A DNA stretch of 64,000 nucleotides from Proteobacteria bacterium UBA4457 (GTDB lineage Bacteria > Pseudomonadota > Gammaproteobacteria > Ga0077536). The DNA lies in the NCBI GenBank assembly GCA_002390205.1, contig DGOV01000019.1, positions 1 to 64,000 on the forward strand, read 5' to 3'. This document shows positions 62,701 to 64,000 of the stretch, in pieces; within the stretch, counting starts at the first letter, position 1; every line of letters starts with the position of its first letter. The translations under genes and the position numbers were made by a program. The notes beneath the pieces are model-generated. The model was not told the origin of the DNA. It was given only the letters and a program-made list of their open reading frames with translations, and ran no database searches.

Positions 62701-63504
62701 AGCAAAGTCAAAAGTTTTCAAAGTTGAATCTTCCCAGACACCTTTCCCACTGAAGTCTGCTATCGGCACTTCATCAAGATCCAATGGCTGATTTAATATC
62801 GTAAGTACGTTCCTTAAATTTAGATTTTCAGCTTTGACCAACATATCGATGTTTTCTACACCCTTCGCTATCGTAGAGTCAGATTCCATAGAGAATTCGA
62901 AATGTTGTCCTAATTCTTTTGGTAACTGGGCGGAGCCGAATATTTCATGGCCTTTATTATGAGCGCTGATTGCTGTGAGATTGGTAAGTAGGATATTTTG
63001 TTGAGTCATCTTATCTTCAAATTGAAGAGTCACGTCAATCAGGCTGAATACTTTTTGCGAAAGCAACCAGGTGAAAATTGGAAATTTAGGAGGAGGCATT
63101 CCCCTCACTGATATTTTACCTACTTCATCTCGAATTAAACTGATGTTGAGTTTTTCAAAGGTTATTTTTTCAGCAGTAAGCTCGCGGTTAATTAAACTTT
63201 GAATAGGTGATACTTCAATTCTTACTATGGGAAAGTGAATCAGCGTAGTACCGTTCGGCTTGTCCAAGATATTCAGTTTTTGCGCTGTTAACGTAGGCGC
63301 CCATCCCGTCCAACTGTATCGGACATTTTGGATTGAGGCAGGTCTGCCAGAGAAAGCAGTTAGATGGTCGGAGAAGAAATCGGTGTCGAGTTTGCTGAGG
63401 GGGAGTAAAATTCGAGCAGTAACAGCCGCGAACCCGACCACTATAATGAAATATGCTAACGCCTTAGGAGTCTTTGCACCAATAGTTTCTATGATTTTGA
63501 ACAT
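59719..63504 (-). CDS. yhdP: YhdP family AsmA-like inner-membrane protein
   Basis: A 1261-residue protein with one N-terminal membrane anchor (about residues 13-36) followed by a long beta-rich periplasmic part. It resembles YhdP: ITARxLLPLSxLDTDF-like segment, many repeating AsmA-type strands, and the C-terminal FKNVDPGSGRIFGLLSLQSLPRRLSLDF and GPSAKITIRGKTGLASHDYDQIATVTPALSGSIPVASALFGPVGIGAG, which is highly conserved. YhdP helps carry phospholipids from inner to outer membrane. It stands before nudJ with a 10-nt gap and is divergent from glcD. Confidence 0.93.
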   Translation of the reverse strand: MFKIIETIGAKTPKALAYFIIVVGFAAVTARILLPLSKLDTDFFSDHLTAFSGRPASIQNVRYSWTGWAPTLTAQKLNILDKPNGTTLIHFPIVRIEVSPIQSLINRELTAEKITFEKLNISLIRDEVGKISVRGMPPPKFPIFTWLLSQKVFSLIDVTLQFEDKMTQQNILLTNLTAISAHNKGHEIFGSAQLPKELGQHFEFSMESDSTIAKGVENIDMLVKAENLNLRNVLTILNQPLDLDEVPIADFSGKGVWEDSTLKTFDFAFRGPSSAIKSENPIAIEGAVSSTGSTWKLDIRHLSVPHISSLKMQNAINLVWKQDPLLDKEIKFSAKQFDIAIAMYLARLSAAVPLEAQKLLETVSPRGSMENIIGHYYPDGTDSDFAISLGVKNLSTRRTDKYPALNGFSGVAKISQIEGELILLKTDFYLDEHHNLDSPLEFNSIEGSLNWEKNGKGNWSISVPSISGKLNNSAFHMSGRYKNLLSNEAYLDVGVSLPKIDTQSLSSLLPVNILSRKGETWMRNLFHKGQLTEGMIAFRGPTQNFPFRNSEGTLVADFKVSKSTLEYARLWPLAREVNGHIALREDNLYFLINEGTIGEASISNANVNSKQLFNKEKFVSISGRATAPGTFPSELVLASPLIKTKAKQITQFILEDDITLHLDMTVPLFSGGEKDISGRATFDKNTLSLARTDIKLAEVSGSLFLKNTQWWTNKLTAILDATEIHLNAKSGKNTELYAAEVYIQGNSTIEKLIFRLEKHSPGFAKWLTEKNFTSYIKGNLDWDTTITMPKKAHDNNKEKFNGQFKFSSNLVGVKSTLPMPMKKSAPNEKEFSVDLKIEDGKLKVGFIDFFENGDVPTFETAKHTTLHKGILFRGSFHHIEIDAWIKFFKGDISTNEDTEKIPLLFDIRTRAANLFRHDFSDMRIKGLQIKEGWNIKVEGIDASGNIILPSLRNSNVLDIKLQHLRLIKKTSLTEAVPQASSDLEPNDFPSLAIDINDFMYHGIELGKTKVAASKNENELVFNTLTSETEDALVDASGRWTTKKGSQTSAFEITANGKSASKFLRQFGYQGKNIKGGEIGFSAKVNWAGPPSSLKIKNLNGSMQVALTDGRFKNVDPGSGRIFGLLSLQSLPRRLSLDFKDLFKKGFAFDSISGDFQIIKGYAHTDNLVTEGPSAKITIRGKTGLASHDYDQIATVTPALSGSIPVASALFGPVGIGAGAVYYIGGKMFKSIPKQIDKFLTQDYSITGTWDVPIIKKIKKSK

Positions 63505-63771
63505 ATGTTTTTAATCATCGCTAGGAAGCTGCCTTAATTTGCGTAAAACAAGCGCTCAGCTTGAGATGGAAAAATGTCTATTATCCATGTAACCGTTGAG
63601 ATTGCGTCATGATAATGATAACAGCACTCGCCAGTGCAAACCTATTTTAAAACAGAAGGAATAGATTTTTTTGATCTTTGAGCTCTCTGAAAGATTAGAA
63701 TATGATTAAGTACTTAGTTGTAATTATAATCTAGTGAAAAGTGAGCCACTCATATTGAGAAAGGGTTTCGG

Positions 63772-64000
63772 ATGACGATTGAATCTGAGTTGCGAAAATT
63801 TCTGCCTCCTGAGCGCTGCTTGTCGTCTAATGAGGCGATGAGGCCTTACGAATGTGACGGTTTATCTGCGTATCAACAAACTCCTTTGATAGTTGTTATC
63901 CCAGCTACTGTTGATGAGGTGATTAAGATAGTAAATATATGTGCGGAACATTCTACCCCTCTTGTTACGCGCGGCTCTGGCACTGGCCTTTCTGGTGGTG
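63772..64000 (+). CDS. glcD: glycolate oxidase FAD subunit GlcD, 5' part only
   Basis: The first 76 codons of a FAD-linked oxidase, cut by the window edge. MRPYECDGLSAYQQTPLIVVIP and VTRGSGTGLSGG are close to the start of the FAD-binding domain of E. coli GlcD. It oxidises glycolate, an abundant product of marine phytoplankton, to glyoxylate. A GAAAGGG site precedes ATG 63772. The 267 bp before it, shared with yhdP, holds a TATAAT at 63725 without a convincing -35. Confidence 0.9.
   Translation, partial: MTIESELRKFLPPERCLSSNEAMRPYECDGLSAYQQTPLIVVIPATVDEVIKIVNICAEHSTPLVTRGSGTGLSGG

Noticed and set aside
1..64000. CRISPR arrays, tRNA/rRNA genes, transposons, prophage or anti-phage systems
   Set aside because: Inspection of the intergenic gaps and the gene content gave no repeat-spacer pattern, cloverleaf, transposase or integrase; the window looks like ordinary chromosome with accessory metabolism.

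Overview
The window is about 64 kb of gene-dense, moderately AT-rich bacterial chromosome. The block yicC-gmk-rpoZ-spoT-ridA-recG-ubiA, divergent from rph-rdgB-hemW, together with AcnA, NhaB, YhdP, NudJ/MnmA and a glycolate oxidase subunit, is gammaproteobacterial; ridA between spoT and recG is a Pseudomonas-like order rather than the enterobacterial one. AT-rich DNA, short intergenic gaps, many catabolic genes for organic nitrogen, NhaB and an AtoE-type carrier suggest a free-living marine gammaproteobacterium. The species cannot be named from the sequence. No rRNA, tRNA, CRISPR array, insertion sequence or phage gene was seen. No gene-free stretch exceeds 300 bases; the longest are 283-537, 3589-3852, 42622-42859 (which holds a 31-codon gene) and 63505-63771.

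Layout: (1) 1-5.7 kb: small metabolic genes, including truncated ytoQ, a TauD/TfdA dioxygenase, a membrane protein/SnoaL pair, a signal-less ApbE with a putative haem membrane partner, a cupin and an enoyl-CoA hydratase. (2) 5.8-15.8 kb: an ATP-dependent hydantoinase/carboxylase-type operon (HyuA, a 70-residue zinc-ribbon protein, HyuB), a GFA protein, an acyl-CoA-dehydrogenase-like flavoprotein divergent from a sarcosine/dimethylglycine dehydrogenase-type enzyme, and a Tat-exported DUF1329 protein. (3) 15.8-24.3 kb: Uup, YciI, cyclophilin, YaaA, AtoE-type transporter, an F420-type PPOX protein convergent with a luciferase-like oxidoreductase plus SDR, and an EamA transporter. (4) 24.5-29.1 kb: a cobalt-type nitrile hydratase operon (amidase, alpha, beta, activator), then a cytochrome b561/c-type cytochrome pair. 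(5) 29.1-35.0 kb: a second HyuA/HyuB pair, in which the zinc ribbon is fused to HyuB, divergent from a TetR regulator and a methylglutaconyl-CoA-hydratase-like enzyme. A perfect 42-bp palindrome with mirror-image candidate promoters lies between them. (6) 35-42.6 kb: methyltransferase, SAM hydroxide adenosyltransferase, SDR, PatB/MalY C-S lyase, PBP4, AhpD-like protein, CoA transferase and a stand-alone PuuD-type membrane domain with a terminator. (7) 42.8-64 kb: conserved housekeeping genes.

How they fit together: regions 2, 4, 5 and part of 6 form an accessory catabolic zone aimed at nitriles/amides, cyclic amides or ketones, N-methylated amino acids and perhaps purines. Their products would be carboxylic acids, acyl-CoA and ammonium. 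Exact substrates are inference. The features most worth attention are the palindromic operator, the split versus fused zinc-ribbon arrangement in the two hydantoinase/carboxylase systems, the His-rich tails on the nitrile hydratase proteins, and the 31-residue membrane peptide next to the PuuD-like gene.
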